DNA of 22,873 nt from contig JBAQCU010000041.1 in assembly GCA_049294435.1 (NCBI GenBank), forward strand, positions 1-22,873. Direction: 5' to 3'. The notes under the pieces were generated by a model. It did not search any database. It was not told the origin of the DNA and saw nothing but the letters and a program-made list of their open reading frames with translations. Source of the DNA: UBA1550 sp049294435. GTDB lineage: Bacteria; Patescibacteriota; Minisyncoccia; Phycocordibacterales; UBA1550. Position numbers and translations under genes: made by a program. Shown one piece after another: positions 14,750 through 22,220 of this stretch. Position 1 is the stretch's first letter; each line of letters opens with the position of its first letter.

Positions 14750-15850
14750 ATGCCAAAAAAGAAATTATCAGCGGTTGAAAGGAATACTGAAATATACCAA
14801 ACTCTCTCGGGTTTTCTTAAAGATAAAAAAATTGTAGTGAATTTTTCCACACCCTTTAATTCAGCAGAAATTGAATCTTTATTTCAAACTTCAATATGGG
14901 GACATAGAGAAATTATCCTGACGATAATCATGGCAAGACTTCTTGACTCTAAATTCAAAGCTTCAGAAAACTTTTATGCTTGTAATCCACGTTCAATCTT
15001 TGAGCAACCAATTAGAAAAGCTCTTCGTGAATACGGTATTCCACACAGAAAATCAGGACCTCTGAATGTCGCAAAAAATACAAAGAAAATAAATCGAGAC
15101 TGGGCAACAGACAAACATGGGGGAGAAATCGCCATGAATGTTGTTAAAATAGTAAAGAAAATAGAATCAGTTTCAGGAGTTGAACTCAAAAGATTTGCAT
15201 CGGCATATATAGCTCGCTACAGACAAGAGGCAAAGCGTATTAAAGAAATGCAAATAAAGTTGCCTCCTCAAGAAAACCCAATTCATATTTCTAAATTATG
15301 CGTTGATCTAATCGATTTTGTTCCAGATGGTGGAGCAACCCCTCAAATCATCGTGGGTCTTCTTATGGAGGCAATGAATAAAGACAGAAAAAGCTCCGTA
15401 GTAGTTTCTGGTCATAGAGATAGCGTTTCAACAACAAACACAACAAGTAAAAAGCCTGGAGATATCATTGAAAAAATCAATGATACATCTGAGCTAATTT
15501 ATGAAGTTACTACAAAGATTTTCAGTGACGATCGTCTTATAGAATCACACGAGGCGGTAATGGTTTATAACCCAACGCTCAAGGATGTGTTTGTTATTTG
15601 TAGACCACAAGATGTGCCAAAGACCTTAAGTAGTAAAGGAACCTCGTATATTATGGCAACAACGCAATATCGAGAATTGGCATATTATTTCATAAATATT
15701 TATGACTATATTCAGTCTGCTATTCTTTTTCTCACACCGAGCGGTAGGAAGTTATTCTACGAGGAACTTATCACTTATGTGAACAATGTGAATACTGCGG
15801 AAAAATTGAAGAAGTATTTCAAACAATGGCACTCTGAAAACAAAGGCTAG
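14750..15850 (+). CDS. Probable type II restriction endonuclease (PD-(D/E)XK type)
   Basis: 366 residues from the ATG at 14750. I do not recognise a named family. A PGD motif (Asp238) is followed 14 residues later by EVTTK (Glu252, Lys256), which fits a PD-(D/E)XK metal site. The N-terminal half is helical, and residues 78-100 (CNPRSIFEQPIRKALREYG) look conserved. Its place between a controller-type regulator and a convergent C5-cytosine methyltransferase argues strongly for the cognate endonuclease. The target site should be the one methylated by the neighbour, but neither protein reveals it. The alternative is an unrelated nuclease. Stops five bases before the methyltransferase stop. Confidence 0.75.
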   Translation: MPKKKLSAVERNTEIYQTLSGFLKDKKIVVNFSTPFNSAEIESLFQTSIWGHREIILTIIMARLLDSKFKASENFYACNPRSIFEQPIRKALREYGIPHRKSGPLNVAKNTKKINRDWATDKHGGEIAMNVVKIVKKIESVSGVELKRFASAYIARYRQEAKRIKEMQIKLPPQENPIHISKLCVDLIDFVPDGGATPQIIVGLLMEAMNKDRKSSVVVSGHRDSVSTTNTTSKKPGDIIEKINDTSELIYEVTTKIFSDDRLIESHEAVMVYNPTLKDVFVICRPQDVPKTLSSKGTSYIMATTQYRELAYYFINIYDYIQSAILFLTPSGRKLFYEELITYVNNVNTAEKLKKYFKQWHSENKG

Positions 15851-15855
15851 TGTCC

Positions 15856-16917
15856 CTACAGTCCTTCATTATCAAGAACTTCCTGAAGTGCTGAAGCGAC
15901 AACATAAGCCAATTCACATGGAACCGCATTGCCTATCTGAGAGTAGACAGAATTTTGTTTCCCAAAGAATTTGTAATCATTTGGGAAAGTTTGAATTCTT
16001 GATGCCTCGTCTACAGTAATTCGTCTCAGAAAATTTGGTGGAGTTATATTTTCGGGTCTTTCTCCCGCCCACAGCATACTATGGTAATTCTCTATCCAGC
16101 TCTCTCCGCCATTAAAAATCTGATTCTCGTCAATGATAGGTGTCCTATTCCCTCCCATTGAAGCGGGAAGGGTGTTTGAGTAACCGTTCGCATCAATAGG
16201 GCGTCCTGCCCCATTAAAAATCATTCCAGCGTAAGCTGATCTTCTCAAAATTGGCTCGCGAGCAAGTGTTATTTTCGCTCTACAGATTTTATTATTATCC
16301 GTCCCGATTGGTCCAAGTTGGTTGAAAAGCTCTCTGATTGGCGAAGCTGTTTTTTTGTATTTCTCTAAATAACCACGAAATCCGTCTATATTTTTTGAAA
16401 TTTTAGATGCACCTTTTATTCCAATAAAAAACATTCGTTCGCGTTTCTGAGGAACTCCATATTCTGTTGCATTCAAGAGAACAAGCTCCACAAAATCATA
16501 ACCAAGCGAATGTGCTCTGTTAAAAAGTGAGGTTCTCACATTCTCCCATTTCTCTAGGACAGCTAATGCTTTAACGTTCTCCAAAACGAAAGCTTTTGGT
16601 TTAACTTTTTCTACAACATCCATAAAACTAAAAATCAACTGGCTCCTCTCGTCATTTGGGTCCATTTTCCCTGCGACAGAGAATCCTTGGCATGGTGGCC
16701 CACCGAAAACAATGTCAACATCTTTGTGTGAATCTAGTTTGTCTATAAAATCTCTTATATCACCACAGGCAATCTGTCCTTTGTGATTAAGTCTGTATGT
16801 TTCGCACGCATCCATTTTTATTTCGTTCGCCCAGACAATATCAAAACCCGCACGGGAAAAACCTACATCCATTCCGCCTGCCCCTGTAAATAATGAAATT
16901 GATTTTCTTATTTTCAT
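15856..16917 (-). CDS. DNA (cytosine-5-)-methyltransferase
   Basis: 353 residues with the C5-MTase motifs in canonical order. These are motif I SLFTGAGGMDVGF (8-20, AdoMet binding), motif IV GGPPCQGFS with catalytic Cys76, motif VI VLENVKA (111-117), motif VIII QKRERMF, a target-recognition region around NTLPASMGGNRTP, motif IX RRITVDEASRIQTFP and motif X SQIGNAVP. It should protect the sites cut by the convergent endonuclease. It lies 28 bases after lexA on the same strand, so read-through from the lexA promoter is possible. An AT-rich stretch with TATAGA just before its ATG may give it a separate start. Confidence 0.96.
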   Translation of the reverse strand: MKIRKSISLFTGAGGMDVGFSRAGFDIVWANEIKMDACETYRLNHKGQIACGDIRDFIDKLDSHKDVDIVFGGPPCQGFSVAGKMDPNDERSQLIFSFMDVVEKVKPKAFVLENVKALAVLEKWENVRTSLFNRAHSLGYDFVELVLLNATEYGVPQKRERMFFIGIKGASKISKNIDGFRGYLEKYKKTASPIRELFNQLGPIGTDNNKICRAKITLAREPILRRSAYAGMIFNGAGRPIDANGYSNTLPASMGGNRTPIIDENQIFNGGESWIENYHSMLWAGERPENITPPNFLRRITVDEASRIQTFPNDYKFFGKQNSVYSQIGNAVPCELAYVVASALQEVLDNEGL

Positions 16918-16945
16918 ATAATCTATAATTTTATTTTATCATGTA

Positions 16946-17572
16946 TTAAAATTCGCTCCTAAGAACACCTACGACCTTTCCCTGTATTTCCACATTGGTT
17001 TCATAAAAAGGTTTCATGGTGTGGTTTGCTGGGACAAGTTTGATGCGATTTTTTTCTCTATAAATCTTTTTGAGTGTGACTTCGTTTCTGTCTGGCATAT
17101 ACGCAACCGCTTTTTCTCCGTCATCAACAGTTGATTGTTCACGAACTATTACAAGATCTCCGTCAGATATACCCTCTTCAATCATGCTTCTTCCGGTTAC
17201 TTTGAGCGCATAGTGATTAAACCCTCGCGAAAGCATGCTTCGTGGAACTTCTATTGGTTCAGGACTCCTAATTGCTTCAATTGGCCCTCCAGCGGCTATA
17301 AGCCCCATTAATGGGATTTCTACCAAATCTCGTTTTTGGTCGTTGAACGCTTGAATAGAGCGCCTCTTACCTTTATTTGCAGAGAGTAAATTTTTCTCTC
17401 GCAAATATGAAATGTGCTGATGGACCGTTGGGATTGATATGTCAAAATACTCAGCAATCTCACTAAGAGAGGGTGAGTAGCTTTTTTCTCTCTGAAACTT
17501 CGTGACGAATTGGAGAATTTCAGCTTGACGTTTTGATGGCTTACCTATCCCTACATTTGACTTTTCTTTCAT
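16946..17572 (-). CDS. lexA: LexA-type SOS repressor
   Basis: 208 residues. The N-terminal winged helix (about 10-72: SKRQAEILQFV, SLSEIAEYFDISIPTVHQHISYL) is followed by an autocleavage Ala94-Gly95 bond (LIAAGGP) and an S24 peptidase domain with catalytic Ser129 (GRSM) and Lys168 (EVTLKK). It should repress target genes until RecA* triggers self-cleavage. The start ATG at 17572 lies six bases after a TATACT -10 box that sits in a near-palindrome, consistent with autoregulation. It lies upstream of the methyltransferase and diverges from the ubiquitin-like operon. It may be an island-borne copy rather than the chromosomal LexA; phage-type S24 repressors are the alternative, but the length and motifs favour LexA. 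Confidence 0.92.
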   Translation of the reverse strand: MKEKSNVGIGKPSKRQAEILQFVTKFQREKSYSPSLSEIAEYFDISIPTVHQHISYLREKNLLSANKGKRRSIQAFNDQKRDLVEIPLMGLIAAGGPIEAIRSPEPIEVPRSMLSRGFNHYALKVTGRSMIEEGISDGDLVIVREQSTVDDGEKAVAYMPDRNEVTLKKIYREKNRIKLVPANHTMKPFYETNVEIQGKVVGVLRSEF

Positions 17573-17646
17573 ACTTAGAGTATACTACCTAAAGATAACC
17601 TAAACAAGCAAAGTTATCCACATTATCAATTATTAACTAAAATCTA
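17573..17646. promoter_or_regulatory. Divergent lexA / ubiquitin-like operon control region
   Basis: The lexA -10 box TATACT (17579-17584, minus strand) lies in the palindrome AGTATACT, flanked by TTAG and CTAA. Two ACCTAAA direct repeats follow (17586-17592 and 17598-17604), plausible LexA half-sites. An exact TTATCCACA 9-mer lies at 17614-17622. The plus-strand promoter for the Ubl gene is not clear; TATTAA at 17631-17636 is a weak candidate. Confidence 0.5.
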
Positions 17647-17922
17647 ATGGACAAAGACAATAAAGAAAGTGGGAATGTAGAACACAAGGAGTTCACGATA
17701 ATCGTAAATGCTCGAGAGAAGAAGTGGGGCGTGAAAGAAATATCTTATCAGCAGGTCGTTGAGCTTGCGTTTGGGTCATATTCTGATAATGAAAACATTG
17801 TGTATACGGTCACATATTCCAAGGGCGACGACCACAAAAAAGAAGGATCTCTTATAAAGGGTCAAACTGTTAATGTTAAGGATGGAATGATATTTAATGC
17901 TACCAGAACTGATAAATCATAG
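17647..17922 (+). CDS. Bacterial ubiquitin-like protein (multiubiquitin-domain family)
   Basis: 91 residues containing a single beta-grasp-like domain of the multiubiquitin type. It has FTIIVNAREKKW at the start, then ISYQQVVELAFG, YTVTYSKGD and VKDGMIFNATRTDKS. In this family the Ubl is adenylated by a neighbouring E1. The C-terminus does not end in Gly-Gly; it ends DKS, so a di-Gly is either not used or the mature form differs. The stop overlaps the E1 start by 26 bases, indicating tight coupling. Recognition is from pattern and gene neighbours (E1 with DUF6791-type N-domain, DUF6527). Confidence 0.8.
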   Translation: MDKDNKESGNVEHKEFTIIVNAREKKWGVKEISYQQVVELAFGSYSDNENIVYTVTYSKGDDHKKEGSLIKGQTVNVKDGMIFNATRTDKS

Positions 17923-19072
17923 TCCTGATCTTGAAAAGTTGCGGAATGATGGATATACCGTCGAGACGCACAACAACTGCGTTGTTGTGCGTGATGTTCC
18001 GTATCTTGATGAATCAATGAAGGTAATAGAAGATGGTGTACTCGTGTGTGCTTATGAACAAATAAGACCATTAACTGACCACACATTCTATTTTAGCGGG
18101 AAACCTCATAAAGCAGACGGCAAGGCGCTCCATGTAGCAAGCGAGGCAACTCAGGAATGGAATGGTTTTAATGTTTCTACACAGTTGTCGTTTAAGAAGG
18201 TTGTGGATGATAAACCATCCAATTATAATGACTATCACGAGAAGGTTACCTATTACATAAATGCAATTATGTCCCAAGCAAGGAGTATTAACGAATTTGT
18301 AAATGCGCAGAAACACCGAGTCATTGATACTTCAGAACAAAATGATACTCCTTTTAATTATTTGGATATGAATTCAAGCAGGGCTGGTATCTTTAATATT
18401 AGCGAAAAATTGCGAGGACAAAAAATTGCCATTATAGGTGTAGGAGGTACGGGTTCCTACATACTCGACCTTGTCTCCAAAACACCTGTCGCTGAAATTC
18501 ATATTTTTGATAATGATGTTTTTCATAGCCACAATGCTTTCCGTACACCAGGTGCGGCACCAAAAGGGGTTCTTGAAAGCCCGCCAAAGAAAGTCTCGTA
18601 TTTTGCCGAAATATACAAAAGGATGCACAAAGGAGTTACCCCTCATGAGTATGACATGCTCGACGATACAATCAACGAACTGGAAGAACTAAATTTTGTA
18701 TTTCTCTGCATCGATAATGCACCAACAAAGAAAGTAATCATTGGCAAACTTGTCGAACTCAAGATTCCTTTTGTGGATTGTGGTATTGATGTTCAGGAAG
18801 TTGACAATGCATTAAATGGTACTATAAGGGTAACTACGGTAACTCCATCGAAGTATGATCACATTGAAAACCGTATTTCATATTCTGCCGGGAATAATGG
18901 CGACTATCAATCAAATATACAAATCGCCGAACTTAATGCTCTTAATGCTGCCCTTGCAGTTATCAAGTGGAAAAGATTTTTTGGATTTTACCATGACCAC
19001 GAATCAGAGCATCACACGACATACATGTTTAATGCGAGTAGTTTAAATAATGATGAAAAAATTAACTCATAA
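17897..19072 (+). CDS. E1-like ThiF-family enzyme with DUF6791-type N-terminal domain
   Basis: 391 residues. Residues 1 to about 160 match the DUF6791-type N-domain (DHTFYFSGKP, then DYHEKVTYYINAI), which may be E2-like. Residues 172-365 form the ThiF/E1 adenylation domain: IIGVGGTGSY (180-188), the acidic DND at 205-207, Arg216, and VDCGID with Cys295. The conserved LNALNAALAVIKWKR and the HDHESEHHTTY tail are also present. No separate CxxC-type catalytic Cys region is obvious, so thioester transfer could differ from eukaryotic E1. It should adenylate the upstream Ubl and pass it to a target. It overlaps the Ubl gene (26 bases) and the DUF6527 gene (23 bases). Confidence 0.88.
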   Translation: MLPELINHSPDLEKLRNDGYTVETHNNCVVVRDVPYLDESMKVIEDGVLVCAYEQIRPLTDHTFYFSGKPHKADGKALHVASEATQEWNGFNVSTQLSFKKVVDDKPSNYNDYHEKVTYYINAIMSQARSINEFVNAQKHRVIDTSEQNDTPFNYLDMNSSRAGIFNISEKLRGQKIAIIGVGGTGSYILDLVSKTPVAEIHIFDNDVFHSHNAFRTPGAAPKGVLESPPKKVSYFAEIYKRMHKGVTPHEYDMLDDTINELEELNFVFLCIDNAPTKKVIIGKLVELKIPFVDCGIDVQEVDNALNGTIRVTTVTPSKYDHIENRISYSAGNNGDYQSNIQIAELNALNAALAVIKWKRFFGFYHDHESEHHTTYMFNASSLNNDEKINS

Positions 19073-19430
19073 ATTTGTTACGAATATTCCTGAGGATATA
19101 CAAGATGGTACTTTGTATATTTCTATTGAATACGCCACTGTCATCCATAAATGCGCTTGCGGATGTGGAATTGAAGTTGTCACACCACTTTCACCGACCG
19201 ACTGGAGGTTAACCTTTGATGGTGAAACAGCATCTTTGTATCCATCAATAGGAAACTGGAGTGTCCCTTGCCAATCTCACTATTGGATTACAAATAACGA
19301 AATTGCATGGGCGCCTAGATGGACAAATAAACAGATTGAACAAGGCAGAAAACAGGACGAACAAACTAAAGAAGTTCATTATAAAAAGAATAAGAGACGA
19401 CCTCTATTCGGGTTCTTTTTAAAAAAGTAG
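19050..19430 (+). CDS. DUF6527 protein, ubiquitin-like operon partner
   Basis: 126 residues. The DUF6527 pattern is clear: HKCACGCGIEVVTPLSPTDW, then FDGETASLYPSIGNWSVPCQSHYWI. Cys35/37/39 with Cys74 and His77 suggest a zinc site. The tail is basic (KKNKRRPLFGFFLKK). The family accompanies Ubl and E1 genes and has been proposed to process or remove the Ubl; this is not provable here. Starts at 19050, overlapping the E1 gene by 23 bases. Confidence 0.85.
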   Translation: MMKKLTHKFVTNIPEDIQDGTLYISIEYATVIHKCACGCGIEVVTPLSPTDWRLTFDGETASLYPSIGNWSVPCQSHYWITNNEIAWAPRWTNKQIEQGRKQDEQTKEVHYKKNKRRPLFGFFLKK

Positions 19431-19434
19431 CAAC

Positions 19435-20481
19435 ATGAGTAATTATTTTAAAAATTCTGATGACTACAAAAAGATATTCTCTTTTGATTACTCTACTGCC
19501 AACAGAATAATCTCACGAGAAAGTGGCTGGCTTGAATTTAAGGAATCGTTTAATTGGAATTCAAAAGATAAATATGTAAAGAGTATGGCTGCTTTTGCAA
19601 ATAATAAGGGTGGTTACATTGTTTTCGGAATAAAAGATAAGCCACGTGATTTGGTTGGACTGCAAAGTGATAATTTTGAAACGACAGACGAAGCAAAGAT
19701 AACAGCTTATCTTAATAGTGTTTTTTCTCCAGAAATAGTATTTGAGAAATTTGTGATTACAGTACAATCAAAAAATATAGGGATTTTACATACACACCAA
19801 GTAAAAACCAAACCTGTTGTTTGTGTAAAAAATGACGGCGAACTGAGAGAAGCTGATATTTATTATCGCTACAACGCAAGAAGTGAGAGAATAAAATATG
19901 CTGGTATAAAAATGCTATTTGAGCTTGCTAAAGAAGAGGAGCGCAAAAGCTGGATGGAACATTTAGAAAAAATTTCAAAAATTGGACCAGCAAACGCAGC
20001 CATAATGGATGTTATCGGCGGTGATATAACTGGGAAAGGCGGGACTATTGTTATAGATAAGAAATTAATTCCAAAACTCAGGTTTATAAATGAGGGCAGT
20101 TTTAAGGAGGGTGGTAAAACAGTTTTAAAACTGATCGGTGATGTAAAACCAGTCTCTATTATTGCTAAATCAGGAAAAAATGCGGGTGCAGGCGTGCAAA
20201 TAACCGAGGACCCAAATGCTCCCGTGATCAGACTCGAAGAGGAGGAGGTACTAAAGAAAAAATATCCCCTTGATTACAAAGAACTAATAAGAGTATTAAC
20301 CACAAGATATACAGATTTCAAAACGAATAGTAGATTTCATAAATTGCGAAAAGAGTTAATGAAGGACGTAAGTTTAAGCAAGAGGCGTTACCTTAATCCG
20401 AGTAATATCAAAAGTTCCAGTCAGGATTTTTATAGTCCGAATATCGTGAAAAAATTTGATAAATTTTACATAAAGAAATAG
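19435..20481 (+). CDS. Schlafen AlbA_2-domain protein
   Basis: 348 residues starting four bases after the DUF6527 stop, so very likely in the same operon. Residues about 25-140 form an AlbA_2 (Schlafen-type) domain: ESGWLEFKESF with Glu34 and Glu37, MAAFANNKGGYIVFGIKD, then an ADIYYRYNARSERI segment. The C-terminal half contains VLKLIGDVKPVSII and a predicted helical, DNA-binding-like tail. AlbA_2 proteins occur in defence islands and some Schlafen relatives cleave tRNA. As the last gene of the Ubl operon it could be the effector or the target of conjugation; that is inference. Confidence 0.82.
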   Translation: MSNYFKNSDDYKKIFSFDYSTANRIISRESGWLEFKESFNWNSKDKYVKSMAAFANNKGGYIVFGIKDKPRDLVGLQSDNFETTDEAKITAYLNSVFSPEIVFEKFVITVQSKNIGILHTHQVKTKPVVCVKNDGELREADIYYRYNARSERIKYAGIKMLFELAKEEERKSWMEHLEKISKIGPANAAIMDVIGGDITGKGGTIVIDKKLIPKLRFINEGSFKEGGKTVLKLIGDVKPVSIIAKSGKNAGAGVQITEDPNAPVIRLEEEEVLKKKYPLDYKELIRVLTTRYTDFKTNSRFHKLRKELMKDVSLSKRRYLNPSNIKSSSQDFYSPNIVKKFDKFYIKK

Positions 20482-20536
20482 TTTGTGCTAAACTAAAAAA
20501 CAATGTCATACACGAGGAAAAGAGCATAAAGAATTT

Positions 20537-20560
20537 GAAACGCACCATGTGCGTTTCTTT
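20537..20560 (+). terminator. Hairpin before tRNA-Arg, probable terminator of the Ubl operon
   Basis: GAAACGCA (20537-20544) pairs with TGCGTTTC (20550-20557) around CCATG, followed by a short TTT. Outer GCATA and TATGC can extend the stem. It lies 9 bases ahead of the tRNA. Confidence 0.5.
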
Positions 20561-20566
20561 CTCTAT

Positions 20567-20638
20567 GCCCTCGTAAGCTAATGGATAAACTGTCTCGCTT
20601 CTATCGAGATCTTGGAAGTTCGAATCTCCCCGAGGGCA
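20567..20638 (+). tRNA. tRNA-Arg (UCU), with irregular stems
   Basis: A perfect 7-bp acceptor GCCCTCG/CGAGGGC with A73, anticodon stem TCTCG/CGAGA with loop CTTCTAT (anticodon UCU), and T-loop TTCGAAT. The T-stem (GGAAG/CTCCC) and the D-stem (AGCT/AACT) each have one mismatch. CCA is not encoded. It may be a mobile-element tRNA, a degraded copy, or a functional reduced tRNA. Within the island it could also be a former integration site. Confidence 0.8.
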
Positions 20639-20657
20639 CTTGTTAATTAAAATATGA

Positions 20658-20676
20658 GGAGTGATTCCATGTGCGC
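20658..20676 (+). repeat. Short copy of the 5' end of the downstream structured region
   Basis: GGAGTGATTCC followed by GTGCGC at 20658-20676 repeats the sequence at 22224-22241 with one base difference in spacing. It lies 20 bases after the tRNA-Arg; AAAATA precedes both copies. It may be the truncated start of a second structured RNA. Confidence 0.5.
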
Positions 20677-20707
20677 ACTAAATGAGCCTACAGAAAACAA
20701 GTTTGCC

Positions 20708-21130
20708 TTACTTAGTAGAAACTATGTAGTTAAAGTAATACTCGGCAATTTGTTTCATGTCTGAATTAAACGACTCTTTACTGTCTGCAATCTCGCTATC
20801 TAATCCGAAAAATGGAGAATCTGGTTCGTTACTAATGAAAAAATCTCCTTGAACACTACTGCAATGTGGGCACGTATTTGCCCAGTATGTTTCATCACTT
20901 ATCTTTGTATAACTCTCCTTTATCGTGTGTGGAATTGGTTCTGATGGTTTTTCAATTCCACCCTCCAGCATAGAATTGGACCACTTAAAAATTATGATTT
21001 GCTTTCCGCACTTCCAGCATTGATATGGCGCATATCTGTAACTATATCCAGCAGGAAGAACGACTTTTGTGTCACTAGCGATCTTTTCTACAAGTTGCAT
21101 AAAATCTGATAGTCCTTTCATCTTGGCCAT
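20708..21130 (-). CDS. Zinc-ribbon-like protein of unknown function
   Basis: 140 residues. Two Cys pairs, CWKCGK (about residues 38-43) and CPHCSS (about 87-92), form a likely zinc ribbon, with an aromatic Y-S-Y-R-Y-A-P-Y run just ahead. The C-terminal third is acidic and helical (DMKQIAEYYFNYIV). No membrane segment is seen. I do not recognise the family. The ATG at 21130 follows a TATACT box by seven bases, again leaderless-type; a second in-frame ATG lies three codons in. It is oriented against the Ubl operon and stands alone between the tRNA-Arg region and the Pro-rich gene. Confidence 0.75.
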   Translation of the reverse strand: MAKMKGLSDFMQLVEKIASDTKVVLPAGYSYRYAPYQCWKCGKQIIIFKWSNSMLEGGIEKPSEPIPHTIKESYTKISDETYWANTCPHCSSVQGDFFISNEPDSPFFGLDSEIADSKESFNSDMKQIAEYYFNYIVSTK

Positions 21131-21137
21131 TATACTC

Positions 21138-21143
21138 AGTATA
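21138..21143 (-). promoter_or_regulatory. -10 box of the zinc-ribbon gene
   Basis: TATACT on the minus strand, seven bases before the ATG at 21130. Confidence 0.4.
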
Positions 21144-21330
21144 TAGAAAACATAAAATTCACCTGAATCCCCTGAGCCCTCAAGGTCATATTTCGCATTC
21201 CCTAAATAGCTCTATAAAATCCGCCCTATGATGCCCTTGTGGGCTTCTGTAAGGCTCTGGGTAACGAGTTTTTATGCCTCGCGCTCAAACCATTGCTCTC
21301 AAAAATTAACCTATTTAGGTCTTCCTTTGG

Positions 21331-21344
21331 TATAATCCCTATAT
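21331..21344 (+). promoter_or_regulatory. -10 box of the Pro-rich gene
   Basis: TATAAT at 21331-21336 lies eight bases before the ATG at 21345, within GGTATAATCCC, the same motif as in the XRE palindrome arms. The remaining part of 21131-21330 shows no gene. Confidence 0.6.
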
Positions 21345-22217
21345 ATGCAAGACGAAACAACCTCAAATCCAGCGCCCGTAGATACTGCAATCCCCCAAAC
21401 ACCTCAAGCGCCAGAAACCCTTAATCCTACGCCCTCCGAGTCGGTGATTGCTCCAGTCACCGTAGAAGCTCCAGTGGAGGCAAGCCCTGCTCCTGAGCCT
21501 ATTTCTGCTCCCGCCCCAGAACCCCCATCGGGTCATTTGGGCGGAAATGACCCGATGGAGCCTGCGCCAGCGGAGAGTATTCCACCTGCTCCAATCATCG
21601 AAACCACTACTGAAACTCCTGGGGCTGAGCCTGCACTTGCAGAAACCCTAATACCAGAACCAGCGCCAACGGAAACAACTCAGTCAGCCCCAACCGAGCC
21701 AGTGATTGAAACGGTACCCGAGCCAGTCACCGTAGAAACTTCAACTCTTGCACAAACCACAACCGAAGCGCCATCTGTGGCGCAAGTTGAAACTCCTACA
21801 CCTGCACAAATTCCTGAACCCGTCGTTGCTCAAGTTCCTGCACCCACTCCAGTCCTCGAACCAGTTTCTCAAGTACCAACTCCCACACCCGTAGCAACCA
21901 CCACGCCAACCCCCGCGCAAATTGTAGCCACTGCCGTCGCTCCAATCGTTGCCACCACTATCACTCAAGCATTCACAAAATCAATGCGTGAACTTTTTAC
22001 AAAAGCACTGAACGCAAGGCAAAACAAAAAGAGAAAGAAACTTGATCGCATACTCTCATTGTTTGCGAAGCAAACAATGATTACCAACAACGAAGTTGAG
22101 AATCTCCTCCATGTGTCAGACTCAACCGCTACCCGCTATCTTGCGACACTCACAAAAGAAGGAAAGATAAAACAAAATGCAAAGAAAGGACAAGCAACTT
22201 CGTATTCTAAAATTTAA
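21345..22217 (+). CDS. Pro/Ala/Glu/Thr-rich protein with C-terminal winged helix
   Basis: 290 residues. Residues 1 to about 205 are low-complexity and disordered (repeated PEPV, APAPEP, TPTPA units), with no signal peptide or membrane helix. Residues about 225-290 form a winged helix-turn-helix: KLDRILSLFAKQTMITNNEVENLL, HVSDSTATRYLATLTKEGKI and a basic wing (KQNAKKGQATSYSKI). The fold is DeoR/Fic-C-terminal-like. The role may be DNA tethering or regulation. A 32-nt palindrome at 21526-21557 supplies SGHLGGNDPM inside the disordered part. The ATG at 21345 sits eight bases after TATAAT. The structured RNA region starts immediately after the stop. Confidence 0.8.
   Translation: MQDETTSNPAPVDTAIPQTPQAPETLNPTPSESVIAPVTVEAPVEASPAPEPISAPAPEPPSGHLGGNDPMEPAPAESIPPAPIIETTTETPGAEPALAETLIPEPAPTETTQSAPTEPVIETVPEPVTVETSTLAQTTTEAPSVAQVETPTPAQIPEPVVAQVPAPTPVLEPVSQVPTPTPVATTTPTPAQIVATAVAPIVATTITQAFTKSMRELFTKALNARQNKKRKKLDRILSLFAKQTMITNNEVENLLHVSDSTATRYLATLTKEGKIKQNAKKGQATSYSKI
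21525..21558. repeat. Palindromic element in frame in the Pro-rich gene
   Basis: CATCGGGTCATTT (21526-21538) and AAATGACCCGATG (21545-21557) are perfect inverted arms with loop GGGCGG; one further flanking pair also matches. The 32-nt unit is the exact reverse complement of 22600-22631. It reads through as SGHLGGNDPM without disturbing the frame. Confidence 0.9.
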
Positions 22218-22220
22218 AAA

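Noticed and set aside
20503..20529. Eight-residue leader peptide (MSYTRKRA) before the hairpin upstream of tRNA-Arg
   Set aside because: A TAAACT box and ATG precede a hairpin, reminiscent of attenuation, but there is no regulated gene directly after it and no ribosome site.
21131..21344. Additional hairpin element copy (GGTAACGAGTTTTTATGCCTCGCGCTC)
   Set aside because: Some resemblance to the start of elements A and D, but the ACCCC block and the GTTTTG hairpin are missing.
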